Of a stretch of 64,000 nucleotides of DNA, positions 8,009 through 20,760 are shown one piece after another. Within the stretch, counting starts at the first letter, position 1. The number at the start of each line of letters is the position of its first letter. Under the pieces are notes generated by a model. It was not told the DNA's origin. It ran no database searches and worked only from the letters and a program-made list of their open reading frames with translations. Made by a program: the position numbers and the translations under genes. Source of the stretch: Kitasatospora phosalacinea (lineage in GTDB: Bacteria; Actinomycetota; Actinomycetes; Streptomycetales; Streptomycetaceae); assembly GCF_000717185.1 (NCBI RefSeq), contig NZ_JNYE01000026.1, positions 5,772-69,771 of the forward strand, read 5' to 3'.

Positions 8009-9421
8009 TCAGTACGCGCGGGCCACCAGCGCGTAGTTGCCGGGCTGGTCGTCGGCGGCCGGAACGGAGCCGTCCGCGGCGACCAGGCAGCGCACCGAGA
8101 CGCCCTGCTCGGCCAGCTTGGCCTCGCCCGCGGGGCCGAGGTCGGCCCAGGAGATCCGGCCCCAGCCGGTGGCCGCGGCCTCGACGGCCTCGTCGATGCC
8201 CTTGACGTCCACGGTGCGGGACTCGCGGCGCTCGCGGGACTCGCGCAGCAGCTGCGCCTGGTCCTCCTCCAGGATGCCGGGGACGATCGCGGCCAGGGAG
8301 TCGACCGAGACCGGCTCCTTGCCGCCGGCGATCCGGCGGACCAGCATCGCGGTGCCGGCCTCCAGGTCGCGCGGGCCGACCTCGATGCGCAGCGGGACGC
8401 CCTTGAGCTCCCAGTCGACGGCGCGGCGGCCGAACGGGGTGTCGGTGCGGTCGTCGACGACCACCCGGACGCCCGCGGCCTCCAGCTGGGCGCCGATCTC
8501 GCGGACCTTCGCCAGCACCGCGTCCTCGCCCTTGATGGCGAGCACCACGGCCTGCACGGCGGCCAGCCGCGGCGGCACCCGCAGGCCGTTGTCGTCGCCG
8601 TGCGACATGATCAGGCCGCCGACCATGCGGGTGGAGACGCCCCAGGAGGTCTGCCAGACGTGCTCGCGCTCGGCGCCCTGCAGCTGGTAGGTGGTGTTGA
8701 AGGCCTTGGCGAAGTTCTGGCCCAGCTCGTGGCTGGTGCCCATCTGCAGCGCCTTGCCGTCGCCCATCATGCCTTCGAGCGTGAGGGTGTTGATGGCCCC
8801 GGCGAAGCGCTCCTTCGCGGTCTTGCGGCCGAGCACCACGTCGATGCCGAGGACGTTGGTCATGAAGTCGCCGTAGACGTCCGTGTGGATCCGCGAGGCG
8901 TACGCGCGGGCGTCCTCGTAGGTGGCGTGGGCGGTGTGGCCCTCCTGCCAGAGGAACTCGGTGGTGCGCAGGAAGACGCGCGGGCGCAGCTCCCAGCGGA
9001 CCACGTTGGCCCACTGGTTGATCAGCAGCGGCAGGTCGCGGTGGCTCTGCACCCACTTGGAGAAGTACTCGTTGATGATGGTCTCGGAGGTGGGCCGGAC
9101 GACGACCGGCTCGTCCAGCTCCTTGCCGCCGCCGTGGGTGACCACCGCGAGCTCGGGGGCGAAGCCCTCGACGTGCTCGGCCTCCTTGGTCAGGTAGGAC
9201 TGCGGGATGAACATCGGGAAGTAGGCGTTCTGCGCGCCGGCCTTCTTGATCCGCGCGTCCATCTCCTGCTGCATCCGCTCCCACAGGCCGTAGCCGTACG
9301 GTCGGATGACCATGGTGCCCCGGACCGGGCCGTTGTCGGCCAGCTCTGCCTTGTTGATGAGGTCCTGGTACCAGCGGGGGAAGTCTTCCGCCTGGGGGGT
9401 GAGAACGGGTGCCTTAGCCAT
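8009..9421 (-). CDS. proS: Prolyl-tRNA synthetase, archaeal/eukaryotic type
   Basis: The enzyme charges tRNA-Pro. The 470-residue length and the N-terminus (FPRWYQDLINKAELADNGPVRGTMVIRPYGYGLWERMQ) match the short archaeal/eukaryotic-like form, without the editing insertion of the roughly 570-residue bacterial form. Class II features include RPTSETIINEYFSKW and FLRTTEFLWQEGHTAHAT. The C-terminal region after the anticodon-binding domain is complete. ATG 9419-9421 has no ribosome-binding site but has TACCAT exactly 7 bases upstream, which suggests a leaderless transcript. Whether a second, bacterial-type proS exists elsewhere cannot be seen here. Confidence 0.95.
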   Translation of the reverse strand: MAKAPVLTPQAEDFPRWYQDLINKAELADNGPVRGTMVIRPYGYGLWERMQQEMDARIKKAGAQNAYFPMFIPQSYLTKEAEHVEGFAPELAVVTHGGGKELDEPVVVRPTSETIINEYFSKWVQSHRDLPLLINQWANVVRWELRPRVFLRTTEFLWQEGHTAHATYEDARAYASRIHTDVYGDFMTNVLGIDVVLGRKTAKERFAGAINTLTLEGMMGDGKALQMGTSHELGQNFAKAFNTTYQLQGAEREHVWQTSWGVSTRMVGGLIMSHGDDNGLRVPPRLAAVQAVVLAIKGEDAVLAKVREIGAQLEAAGVRVVVDDRTDTPFGRRAVDWELKGVPLRIEVGPRDLEAGTAMLVRRIAGGKEPVSVDSLAAIVPGILEEDQAQLLRESRERRESRTVDVKGIDEAVEAAATGWGRISWADLGPAGEAKLAEQGVSVRCLVAADGSVPAADDQPGNYALVARAY

Positions 9422-9480
9422 GGGCCGAATGGTACGGAAAACCGGGGCCGGACCGTGAATCCGGTTCACCGTACGGCCGC

Positions 9481-9517
9481 GCGCCCACCGCCCGCGCCCA
9501 CCGCCCGCGCCCGCCGC
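9481..9517. repeat. 13-bp tandem repeat, about 2.8 copies
   Basis: The unit GCGCCCACCGCCC occurs at 9481-9493 and 9494-9506 and continues with a degenerate third copy. It lies in the 294-bp gap between the divergent genes proS and the methyltransferase-like gene. Confidence 0.7.
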
Positions 9518-9715
9518 GCCGTCCCGAACCCCGGGGGCCGGACCGGCCGGACTGCGTCGCGCCCGCGCACACCCCGGGGCGCACACCCGCGGCGCACGGA
9601 TACCTGCTCGCACCCCTCTGGACGGCGGGGGCGACCCGCTGTTCGCTGGGAGAGGGGCCGGGGGGCAGGGCTGCGGGGGCCGCAGCCGATTCCGAGGACC
9701 GATTGGGAGGCCGCG

Positions 9716-10531
9716 ATGGCTTCAGCGCAGGTGACCGGCAGCACCGTGGACCGGGTCCGGACGGACTCCCCGGCGGGGCGCAGCGGTCGGGCGCGGGACT
9801 GGGCGGAGATCCAGGAGCGCATGCTCGTCCCCCTCTACCAGGACGTTTACCGGCAGCTGGAGGTCGGCTCGGCCACCAGCCTGCTGGGCGTCGGCTGCCG
9901 CTCCGGGCTGGCGCTGCTGCTCGCCGCCGGGCGCGGCGCGCAGGTCGCGGGGGTGGAGGCGGACAGCGGGCTGCGGGAGCTCGCGGCGGCCCGCGGGCTG
10001 CAGGTGTCGCCCGGCGGGCGGGCCGCGGACGTCGCCCGTTCGGCGCCCCCCGTCCCCCGCCCGGCGCACTCCCTGGTGACGGTTTTCGAGCAGCCGCCGA
10101 CGCCCGCGCTGCTCGCCTGGTCGGTCGCCCGCACGCTGCCCGGCGGGCAGCTGGTGGTGGCGTCGTGGGCCCCGGCGGAGCGCTGCGAGAGCGCCGCCGT
10201 GCTGGGGGTCGCCCGTCGGCACGCCCCGCTCGGTGCGCCGGACCCGTTCGCCGCGTCCCGCCCCGGCGTGCTGGAGTCGCTGCTCGCCTCGGCCGGGGTG
10301 CGCCCGTCCGGGAGCGGCCGGGTGGGCTGCCCGTTCGCCTACGCGGGCCTGGACTCGGCGGTCCGCGGCCTGCTCTCGACCGGCCTGTTCGACCGGGCCG
10401 AGGAGGCCGCGGGCGCGGCGCTGGTGGCGAAGGAGCTGGAGGAGGCGCTGCACCCGTACCTGCGGCCGGACGGCTCGGTGCGGATGGCGAACGAGTTCCG
10501 CTGGGCGGTCGGGACGAAACCCCGCGGCTAG
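9716..10531 (+). CDS. SAM-dependent methyltransferase-like protein
   Basis: This 271-residue protein has a Rossmann-type segment (LLGVGCRSGLALLLAAGRGAQVAGVEAD, about residues 56-83) matching motif I and the acidic end of strand 2 of class I methyltransferases. A later LPGGQLVVASWAP resembles post-motif III. The substrate is unknown. ATG 9716 is preceded by GGGAGG. It is divergent from proS and ends 12 bp before the convergent ftsH-like gene. It could also be a degenerate, non-catalytic family member. Confidence 0.75.
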   Translation: MASAQVTGSTVDRVRTDSPAGRSGRARDWAEIQERMLVPLYQDVYRQLEVGSATSLLGVGCRSGLALLLAAGRGAQVAGVEADSGLRELAAARGLQVSPGGRAADVARSAPPVPRPAHSLVTVFEQPPTPALLAWSVARTLPGGQLVVASWAPAERCESAAVLGVARRHAPLGAPDPFAASRPGVLESLLASAGVRPSGSGRVGCPFAYAGLDSAVRGLLSTGLFDRAEEAAGAALVAKELEEALHPYLRPDGSVRMANEFRWAVGTKPRG

Positions 10532-10543
10532 GCCCTCTCGGCG

Positions 10544-12448
<1,905 letters not shown>

Positions 12449-12519
12449 CCATCGGACAATACGGACATCGTGCACGTCGGACGGTGCGCAACGCCGCGCC
12501 CCGGGCGCACCCCGCCGGG

Positions 12520-13044
12520 TCAGCGCACCGGTGTCGGCCACTCCTCCGCGGTCAGCGCGAACCGCTCGTGGTCGCGCCAGGCGCCCTGCAGGAACAGCAT
12601 CCGCGGCGTGAACCCCTCGTGCCGGAAACCCAGTCGGCGCGCCATCGCGATCGACCGCTCGTTGTCCGGCTGCACGTTGATCTCCAGCCGGTGCAGCCCC
12701 AGCCCGCCCAGCTCCGACGGCGTGAAGCAGCGCTCCACCACCAGCCGCATGCCCTCCGACATCCGGCCCGTCCCGACGAACGGCTCGTACGAGTCGTAGC
12801 CCAGCACGCCGTTGCAGAACCGCGCCATCACCATGTTCGCCACGTTGCACTTGCCGACCAGGCCGCCGGTCTCCGCGTCGACGATCAGGAACGTGCGCAG
12901 GCCCGCGCCCTGACGGCTCAGCAGGTCCGGCATGGCGTCGGGCTCGACGGGGTTCCACCGCCCGATGTGCGCGGCGGAGCGCCGCACCGCCTCGGCGTAG
13001 GGGACGACGTCATCGGGGCGGGGGGCTCGGATCGTCACGCGCAT
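12520..13044 (-). CDS. GNAT family N-acetyltransferase (RimJ/RimL-like)
   Basis: The 174-residue protein has the GNAT fold of ribosomal-protein alanine acetyltransferases. It starts VTIRAPRPDDVVPYAEAV, contains a GYDSYEPFVGTGRMSEGMRLVVE acetyl-CoA loop region and ends with LHRLEINVQPDNERSIAMARRLGFRHEG. Its acceptor is unknown. It lies 71 bp upstream of the ftsH-like gene and 63 bp downstream of ffh, all on the minus strand. Confidence 0.88.
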   Translation of the reverse strand: MRVTIRAPRPDDVVPYAEAVRRSAAHIGRWNPVEPDAMPDLLSRQGAGLRTFLIVDAETGGLVGKCNVANMVMARFCNGVLGYDSYEPFVGTGRMSEGMRLVVERCFTPSELGGLGLHRLEINVQPDNERSIAMARRLGFRHEGFTPRMLFLQGAWRDHERFALTAEEWPTPVR

Positions 13045-13107
13045 TGGCCCATTCTGGACCAGGCCGGACGCGCACGCGCAGTTCCCCGCGCCCCCGCTCC
13101 CCCACGC

Positions 13108-14667
13108 CTACAGCAGGTCCTTGAACTCCTTGGGGAGGTCGAAGTCCGTCGGCCCCTTGCCCGGCTGGAGGCCGAAGGCTCCGCCGGGCTGGGCGCCCTG
13201 GCCGGGGCCGAGGGCCTTGCGCTCGGCGGCGGCGGCCTCCTCCTGGGCGCGCTTGAGCGGGTTGCCGCTCTTGCGCTTGCCCTTGGCGACCGGGGCCTTC
13301 TTGCCGGAGCGCTTGGCGCCGCCGCCCATGCCGGGGATGCCCGGCATGCCCGGGATGCCCTTGCCGGAGGCCATCGCGGACATCATCTTGCGGGCCTCGA
13401 AGAAGCGCTCGACCAGGCCGGAGACCTCCCCGACCTGGACGCCGGAGCCCTTGGCGATGCGCAGGCGGCGCGAGCCGTTGATGAGCTTGGGGTCCGCGCG
13501 CTCGGCCGGGGTCATCGACTTGATGATCGCGCCGACCCGGTTGACGTCCTTGTCGTCCAGGTTGTTGATCTGGTCGCGGATCTGGCCCATGCCGGGCAGC
13601 ATGCCGAGCAGCTTGGAGATCGAGCCCATCTTCTGGACCTGCTCCAGCTGCGACAGGAAGTCGTCGAGCGTGAAGTCCTTGCCGCCGCCCTGGAGCTTGG
13701 CGGCCATCTTCTCGGCCTCGGCCTGGGAGAAGGTCTGCTCGGCCTTCTCGATCAGGGAGAGGACGTCGCCCATGCCGAGGATGCGCGAGGCCATCCGGTC
13801 GGGGTGGAAGGCGTCGAAGTCGTCGACCTTCTCGCCGTTGGAGGCGAACATGATCTGGCGGCCGGTGACGTGGGCGACCGAGAGGGCCGCGCCGCCGCGC
13901 GCGTCGCCGTCGAGCTTGGAGAGCACGACGCCGGTGAAGTCGACGCCCTCCAGGAAGGCCTGGGCGGTGGTGACCGCGTCCTGGCCGACCATGGCGTCGA
14001 CCACGAACAGGACCTCGTCCGGGTCGACCGCGGCGCGGATGTCGGCGGCCTGCTGCATCAGTTCGGCGTCGATGCCGAGGCGGCCGGCGGTGTCGACGAT
14101 GACGACGTCGTACTGCTTCTGCTTGGCGTACTCGACGGAGTCGCGGGCGACCTGCACCGGGTCGCCGACGCCGTTGCCGGGCTGCGGGCCGTAGAAGGCG
14201 ACGCCGGCCCGCTCCGCGACGACGCCGAGCTGGGTGACGGCGTTGGGGCGCTGGAGGTCGCAGGCGACCAGCAGCGGGGTGTGCTTCTGGCTCTTGAGCC
14301 AGTGGCCGAGCTTCCCGGCCAGGGTGGTCTTGCCCGCGCCCTGGAGGCCGGCCAGCATGATCACGGTCGGGCCGGTCTTGGCGAACCGCAGGCGGCGGGT
14401 CTCGCCGCCGAGGATGCTGATCAGCTCCTCGTTGACGATCTTGATGATCTGCTGGGCCGGGTTCAGCGCCCCGGAGACCTCGGAACCGAGGGCCCGGTCC
14501 TTGACCTGCTTGATGAAGGCGCGGACCACGGGGAGCGCGACGTCCGCCTCCAGCAGGGCGATCCGGATCTCGCGCGCGGTGGCGTCGATGTCCGCCTCGC
14601 TGAGACGGCCCTTGCCCCGGAGGTTCTTGAACGTCGCTGCGAGGCGGTCGGAGAGAGTGTCGAACAC
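13108..14667 (-). CDS. ffh: Signal recognition particle protein Ffh
   Basis: Ffh binds 4.5S RNA and signal sequences and targets ribosomes to the membrane with FtsY. The N domain begins MFDTLSDRLAATFKNLRGKGRLS. The G domain has GLQGAGKTTLAGKL, VIVDTAGRLGID and SKLDGDARGGA. The M domain includes a flexible Met-Gly-Pro stretch near residues 428-440. The C-terminus carries a longer basic, glycine-rich tail than enteric Ffh. The GTG at 14665-14667 fits the conserved N-terminus, although its nearest AAGGGA is 12 bases away. Confidence 0.97.
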   Translation of the reverse strand: MFDTLSDRLAATFKNLRGKGRLSEADIDATAREIRIALLEADVALPVVRAFIKQVKDRALGSEVSGALNPAQQIIKIVNEELISILGGETRRLRFAKTGPTVIMLAGLQGAGKTTLAGKLGHWLKSQKHTPLLVACDLQRPNAVTQLGVVAERAGVAFYGPQPGNGVGDPVQVARDSVEYAKQKQYDVVIVDTAGRLGIDAELMQQAADIRAAVDPDEVLFVVDAMVGQDAVTTAQAFLEGVDFTGVVLSKLDGDARGGAALSVAHVTGRQIMFASNGEKVDDFDAFHPDRMASRILGMGDVLSLIEKAEQTFSQAEAEKMAAKLQGGGKDFTLDDFLSQLEQVQKMGSISKLLGMLPGMGQIRDQINNLDDKDVNRVGAIIKSMTPAERADPKLINGSRRLRIAKGSGVQVGEVSGLVERFFEARKMMSAMASGKGIPGMPGIPGMGGGAKRSGKKAPVAKGKRKSGNPLKRAQEEAAAAERKALGPGQGAQPGGAFGLQPGKGPTDFDLPKEFKDLL

Positions 14668-14769
14668 GTCGGTCGCGGGTCCCTTGCGGCATCGAGTACG
14701 GGTACTGTCGTCGCCCCCAAGGGTAGCCGTACCCCGGCGGGCGGTCTGCGCCCCCGCGGGAACCGGGGG

Positions 14770-17208
14770 TCAGTGCGCCTCCAGAGCGGTCCGGACGGCC
14801 TGCGCGACCTCCTCGGCGCGGGCCGCCTCCAGCGGGCCGCCGTCGGTGGAGGTGAGGTAGAAGGCGTCGACGGCCTCCGCACCGAGGGTGGAGACGTGCG
14901 CGGTGCGGACCCGCACCCCGGCGGTGTCCAGGGCCCGGCCGATCCGGTGCAGCAGGCCGGGCGCGTCGTGCGCGCGGACCTCCAGCACGGTGGCGGACCG
15001 CGAGGCGTCGTGCGGGGCGACGGTGACCACCGGCGGCGGGGTGCTGATGCCGCGGCGGCGCGGCGCGGCGGCGTCGCGCTCGGCGAGCTTGCGGGCGACG
15101 TCCAGCGAGCCGTCCAGGGCGCGGCGCAGGTCGGCGCGGAGCCGGGCGGCCTCGGGCAGGTCGCCGTACTCGGCGGCGACCGTCCAGGACAGCAGCAGGA
15201 CCGGCCCGGCACCGACCGGGTCGAGCTCGCGCAGGCCCGCCTTGCGGACGGCGAGGCGGTGCACGGCGAGCACGCCCGCGACGGTGCCGAGCAGGCCGGG
15301 GCGGTCCGGGACGGCCAGGGTGAGCTCGACGCCCATCGGCTCGGCGCCGCCGCCCTCCGGCGCGGCCTCGGCGTGCGCGGTCAGGGCGAGCGCGGGGCCG
15401 CCGGTGCGGGCGGCCTCGACGGCGAGCCGCTCCTGGTCGGCGGTGACCTCGGGGTCGGTGGCCGGCGGGCGGGTCTCCCCGGCCAGCCGGGCGGCGGTGC
15501 GCTCGACCAGGGTGGCGACCAGCGAGGCCCGCCAGCCGGACCAGGCGGCGGGGCCGGTGGCGGTGGCGTCGGCCTCGGTGAGGGCGTGCAGGAGTTCCAG
15601 GTGGCCCTGGGTGCCGACGGTCTTGGCGATCAGGTCCGCGGTGGCGGGGTCGTCGGGGTCGCGGCGGGTGGCGGTGTCGACCAGCGTCAGGTGGTGGCGC
15701 ACCAGCAGCGCCAGGGTGTCGGTGTCGCGCTTGCCGAAGCCCATCCGGACGGCGACGTCGCGGACGATCACCTCCCCGGCCTCCGAGTGGTCGCCGGGCC
15801 AGCCCTTGCCGAGGTCGTGCAGCAGGGCGGCGACCAGCAGCAGGTCGGGGCGGGCGGTGCGGCGGGTCATCGCGGCGGCTCGGACGGCAGTCTCGATCAG
15901 GTGCCGGTCGACGGTCCAGCGGTGCACGGCGTTGCGCTGCGGGCGGCAGCGGACCCGCTCCCAGTCGGGCAGCATCCGGCTGATCAGGCCCTCCGCCTCC
16001 AGCGCCTCCCAGACCGGCAGGCAGGCCTCGCCCGCGCCGAGCAGGGTGACCAGCTGCTCGCGGGCCTCGTCCGGCCAGGGCACCGGCAGCGGCCTGGTCT
16101 CGGCGGCCAGCCGGCGCACGGTGGCGTAGCCGACGGTCAGCCCGGCCTGGGCGGCCGCGGCGGCGGCGCGCAGCGGCAGCACCGGGTCGGTGGCGGGCCG
16201 GGCGGCCTGGGCGAGCACGGCCTCGCCGTCCTGCTCGACCACGCCCTCGGCGAGCGGGCGGCGCTCGGGCGCGGCGGGGCCGGCCGGGGCGCGCCGGGCG
16301 CCGTTGAACGGGAAGCCGAACCGGACGGCGCGGCGCGGCGCCGGGCTGCGGCGGGCGGCCAGCACCCGCTCGACCGAGCGCCAGGTGACGTCCGAGGCGT
16401 ACGCGACGGTGCGGGCGGCCTGGTAGACCTGCCGCAGCAGGGTGTCGGCGTCGAGCACGCCGAGCCGTTCGGCGACCTGGTCCTGGTCCTGGAGGGAGAG
16501 CCGCTCGGTGGCCCGGCCGGTGGTCAGGTGCAGCGCGTCGCGGACGTCGGCCAGGGTGCGGGCGGCGGCGTCCAGGCCGTCGCGGGGGGCGTCGGCGAGC
16601 CAGGTGGCGGCGACGGCGTTCAGCGCGACCAGGTCGCGCAGGCCGCCGCGGGCCTCCTTGAGGTCGGGTTCGAGCAGGAAGGACAGCTCGCCGTGGCGCT
16701 CGGCCCGGGCCCGGCCGAGCTCCTGGAGCTCGGGGAGCCGGGCGGGGGCGGCGGCGCGCCAGTCGGCGAGGACGGCGGAGCGCAGGTCGGCGGTGAGCTG
16801 CGGGTCGCCCGCCAGGTGGCGGGCGTCGAGCAGGCCGAGCTGGGCCTTGAGGTCCTCGGCGGCGACCTTGCGGGCCTCGGCGGGGGTGCGGACGGCGTGG
16901 TCGAGGGCGACGCCGCCGTCCCAGACCGGGTACCAGATCCGTTCGGCGAGGCCGGCGGCGAGCGGGCCCTCGTGCAGCAGCAGCACGTCCAGGTCGCTGC
17001 GCGGGGAGAGCTCGGCCCGGCCGTAGCCGCCGACGGCGACCAGGGCGGTGCGGGCGGGCGCCCCGGCGGCCCGGTAGAGGCCGGACAGCCAGTCGTCGGT
17101 GAGCCGGGCGAGGGCGGCGCGCCGCTGCGGGCCCGCGGCGGCGCGGTCGGCCAGCAGCCGGGCGCGTTCGGCGGGGTAGCCGTACTCGGCGGGGTCGGTG
17201 CTGCTCAC
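14770..17208 (-). CDS. glnD: PII nucleotidyltransferase GlnD
   Basis: GlnD modifies and demodifies GlnK in response to nitrogen status; in Streptomyces it acts as an adenylyltransferase. The 812-residue protein has the nucleotidyltransferase motif GGYGRAELSPRSDLDVLLL (about residues 59-77), an HD phosphohydrolase site (LLHDLGKGWPGDHSEAG) and two C-terminal ACT domains, so all modules are present. GTG 17206-17208 has GGGAG 5 bases upstream. It is the third gene of amtB-glnK-glnD, 101 bp after glnK; a hairpin in that gap may lower its expression. Confidence 0.96.
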   Translation of the reverse strand: MSSTDPAEYGYPAERARLLADRAAAGPQRRAALARLTDDWLSGLYRAAGAPARTALVAVGGYGRAELSPRSDLDVLLLHEGPLAAGLAERIWYPVWDGGVALDHAVRTPAEARKVAAEDLKAQLGLLDARHLAGDPQLTADLRSAVLADWRAAAPARLPELQELGRARAERHGELSFLLEPDLKEARGGLRDLVALNAVAATWLADAPRDGLDAAARTLADVRDALHLTTGRATERLSLQDQDQVAERLGVLDADTLLRQVYQAARTVAYASDVTWRSVERVLAARRSPAPRRAVRFGFPFNGARRAPAGPAAPERRPLAEGVVEQDGEAVLAQAARPATDPVLPLRAAAAAAQAGLTVGYATVRRLAAETRPLPVPWPDEAREQLVTLLGAGEACLPVWEALEAEGLISRMLPDWERVRCRPQRNAVHRWTVDRHLIETAVRAAAMTRRTARPDLLLVAALLHDLGKGWPGDHSEAGEVIVRDVAVRMGFGKRDTDTLALLVRHHLTLVDTATRRDPDDPATADLIAKTVGTQGHLELLHALTEADATATGPAAWSGWRASLVATLVERTAARLAGETRPPATDPEVTADQERLAVEAARTGGPALALTAHAEAAPEGGGAEPMGVELTLAVPDRPGLLGTVAGVLAVHRLAVRKAGLRELDPVGAGPVLLLSWTVAAEYGDLPEAARLRADLRRALDGSLDVARKLAERDAAAPRRRGISTPPPVVTVAPHDASRSATVLEVRAHDAPGLLHRIGRALDTAGVRVRTAHVSTLGAEAVDAFYLTSTDGGPLEAARAEEVAQAVRTALEAH

Positions 17209-17246
17209 GTCTGCTCCCGGTGCGTGCTGGTGCCGGATACGCCTTC

Positions 17247-17275
17247 GGCGGACCTGCCGCGAGGGCAGGTCCGCC
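17247..17275 (-). terminator. Intercistronic 12-bp hairpin between glnK and glnD
   Basis: Arms 17247-17258 and 17264-17275 are perfectly complementary with a 5-base loop. It lies 35 bp after the glnK stop and may act as an attenuator or stabiliser giving more GlnK than GlnD. Confidence 0.6.
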
Positions 17276-17309
17276 AGGAGGGTTTTCAGCGGTGGTTCTC
17301 AGCGCTGGT

Positions 17310-18970
<1,661 letters not shown>

Positions 18971-19066
18971 CGGCGTCTCCTCCGAAATGAGAGCCGCACC
19001 ACGACCGGGATACCTGTCCCGTGCCATCCCGGCGTGTCGGCGATGAGAGGAGAGTGCCGAAGGCGG

Positions 19067-19104
19067 GTTTCGGCCGATGCGGCTCGGTGTTTCGCCGCAG
19101 TGAC
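19067..19104 (-). promoter_or_regulatory. GlnR box upstream of amtB
   Basis: Read on the minus strand the site is GTCAC-N6-GAAAC-N6-CCGCA-N6-GAAAC. The first half (19089-19104) matches the known GlnR consensus GTnAC-N6-GAAAC exactly. The second half (19067-19082) keeps GAAAC and the spacing. It begins 97 bp upstream of the amtB ATG. Confidence 0.75.
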
Positions 19105-19176
19105 GCGGTTGGCGCGCCCGTTACGGGCACGTGAACCACGGCAGGTGACGCGTACTGGACAGCGCGTGTCATACTG

Positions 19177-19213
19177 CCGCGGCCGTCCGGACGGGCGGGT
19201 CGGACGGCCGCGG
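19177..19213. terminator. Perfect 13-bp hairpin between nsdA and amtB
   Basis: Arms 19177-19189 and 19201-19213 are exactly complementary around an 11-base loop. It lies 90 bp after the nsdA stop and upstream of the GlnR box, so it probably ends the nsdA transcript. Confidence 0.6.
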
Positions 19214-19220
19214 GAGACGG

Positions 19221-19300
19221 GGCGGAGCGGAACCGGAAGGGCCGGGGCGGAGCGGAACCGGAAGGGCCGCGGCGGAGCGGAACCGGAAGGGCCGCGGCGG
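19221..19300. repeat. 25-bp tandem repeat, about 3.2 copies
   Basis: Copies begin at 19221, 19246 and 19271 and are nearly identical; each starts GGCGGAGCGGAACCGGAAGG. A partial fourth copy is at 19296. The array lies immediately downstream of the nsdA stop codon and is non-coding. Confidence 0.9.
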
Positions 19301-19302
19301 GG

Positions 19303-20760
19303 TCAGACCACCGAGACGAACTCCGGGATGTCGTGCACCACCCGCTCGGCCAGCCGGTCCACCCCGGGGGCGCCGCGGAAGTCCCGGCTGGCGGCCTCGG
19401 AGGTCTTGCGGACCCGGGTGTTCAGCCGCTCGGAGCGCACCTTCTTGGCGATGTCCACCGCCTCCTCGCAGTACTTCGCCGCGTCCTCCGGCTCGTTCTG
19501 CAGCAGCCGCACCGAGGCCATCCCGACCAGGTTGAACGCGTAGGTGCGGACGTGCTCGCCGTCCTCCCGGAACCGGTCGACCGCCTCGGTGATCAGCGGC
19601 TCGGCGGCCTTGGCCATCGCGAGGCCGCGGTCCGAGGTGTAGGCCAGGTCCCGGTAGGAGTGCCCGTTCTCCGCGCACAGCTCGGCGTACGAGAAGAACT
19701 TGAGCCAGGTCGGCGTCTCCTCGTTGCTCTCCCGGATGTCGCTGAAGGTGTCCTCCGCCAGCCGGACCGCCCGGGCGCAGCGGTTGACCTCGCCGATGTT
19801 GGAGTACGCGCGCGCCTCCATCGCGTACAGCAGCGACTGCTGGCGGGCGGTGGCGGTGTCCCGGCTGCCGTACTGGGCGAGGTGGATCAGCTCCAGCGCG
19901 TCCTCGCCGCGGTTGAGGTGGATCATCTGCCGGCTCATGTCGGTCAGCACGTGCGCGCCGAACGGGCGGTCGCCCGCCTCCTTGGCCGCGTGCAGCGCCA
20001 GCACGTAGTACTTCTGCGCGCTCGGGTGCATGCCCACGTCGTACGACATGAAGCCCGCCAGGTGGGCGAGTTCGGCGGTGATCCGGAACAGCCGCTTGGT
20101 GGTCGCCTCGGGGTAGGTCTCCTGCAACAGGTCGGTGACCTCGTGGAGTTGGCCGACCACCGCCTTGCGGCGCAGGCCGCCGCCGTTCTGCGCGTCCCAC
20201 TTGCGGAACATCTCGGTGGTCTGCTCCAGCAGCTGCATCTCCGGCTCGGACAGCCGCCCGGAGAACTGGTGGCCGCCGTTGGCCGCCGCCAGGATCGGGG
20301 TGGGCGCGCCGTTCGGGCCGGGGGTCAGCCAGCGCTGCATCGGCTCGATCAGCGCCGCGCCGGCCGTCAGCGCGAGCGAAGTGCCCAGGAAGCCGCGGCG
20401 GTTGAGCATCAGGTCGCTGCGCGAGTACTCGCTGATCGCCTGCACGGTCTGCTGCGGGCTCCAGGGCAGGTCCACCCCGCTGCCGACGGTGGTCACCTGG
20501 ACCACCGCGCGCAGGCCGAGGTCCTCGACCGAGACCACCGAGCCGAAGCGCTCCGAGAACAGCTCCGACATGATCTTCGGGATCGGCTCGCGGGGCTGCT
20601 CGCCGTCCAGCCACCGGCGCACCCGCGAGGTGTCGGTGGAGACGTGGTGCGCGCCGATCTGCCGTGCCCTGCGGTTCACTTGTCGCGCCAGCTCGCCCTT
20701 CGACCAGCCGCTGCGCGCGAACCAGGAGCCCAGCTTCTCGTTCGGCTGCTTCTCACCCAT
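19303..20760 (-). CDS. nsdA: TPR-like regulator NsdA
   Basis: NsdA is known in S. coelicolor as a negative regulator of sporulation and antibiotic production. The product starts MGEKQPNEKLGSWFARSGW, followed by SKGELARQVNRRARQIGAHHVSTD and TSRVRRWLDGEQPREPIP, a helical region resembling a DNA-binding fold. The rest is helical with TPR-like repeats (about residues 170-450). Position between amtB and the divergent prim-pol gene matches Streptomyces order. I chose ATG 20758-20760; an upstream in-frame ATG at 20820 would add 20 low-complexity residues and cannot be excluded. Confidence 0.9.
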   Translation of the reverse strand: MGEKQPNEKLGSWFARSGWSKGELARQVNRRARQIGAHHVSTDTSRVRRWLDGEQPREPIPKIMSELFSERFGSVVSVEDLGLRAVVQVTTVGSGVDLPWSPQQTVQAISEYSRSDLMLNRRGFLGTSLALTAGAALIEPMQRWLTPGPNGAPTPILAAANGGHQFSGRLSEPEMQLLEQTTEMFRKWDAQNGGGLRRKAVVGQLHEVTDLLQETYPEATTKRLFRITAELAHLAGFMSYDVGMHPSAQKYYVLALHAAKEAGDRPFGAHVLTDMSRQMIHLNRGEDALELIHLAQYGSRDTATARQQSLLYAMEARAYSNIGEVNRCARAVRLAEDTFSDIRESNEETPTWLKFFSYAELCAENGHSYRDLAYTSDRGLAMAKAAEPLITEAVDRFREDGEHVRTYAFNLVGMASVRLLQNEPEDAAKYCEEAVDIAKKVRSERLNTRVRKTSEAASRDFRGAPGVDRLAERVVHDIPEFVSVV

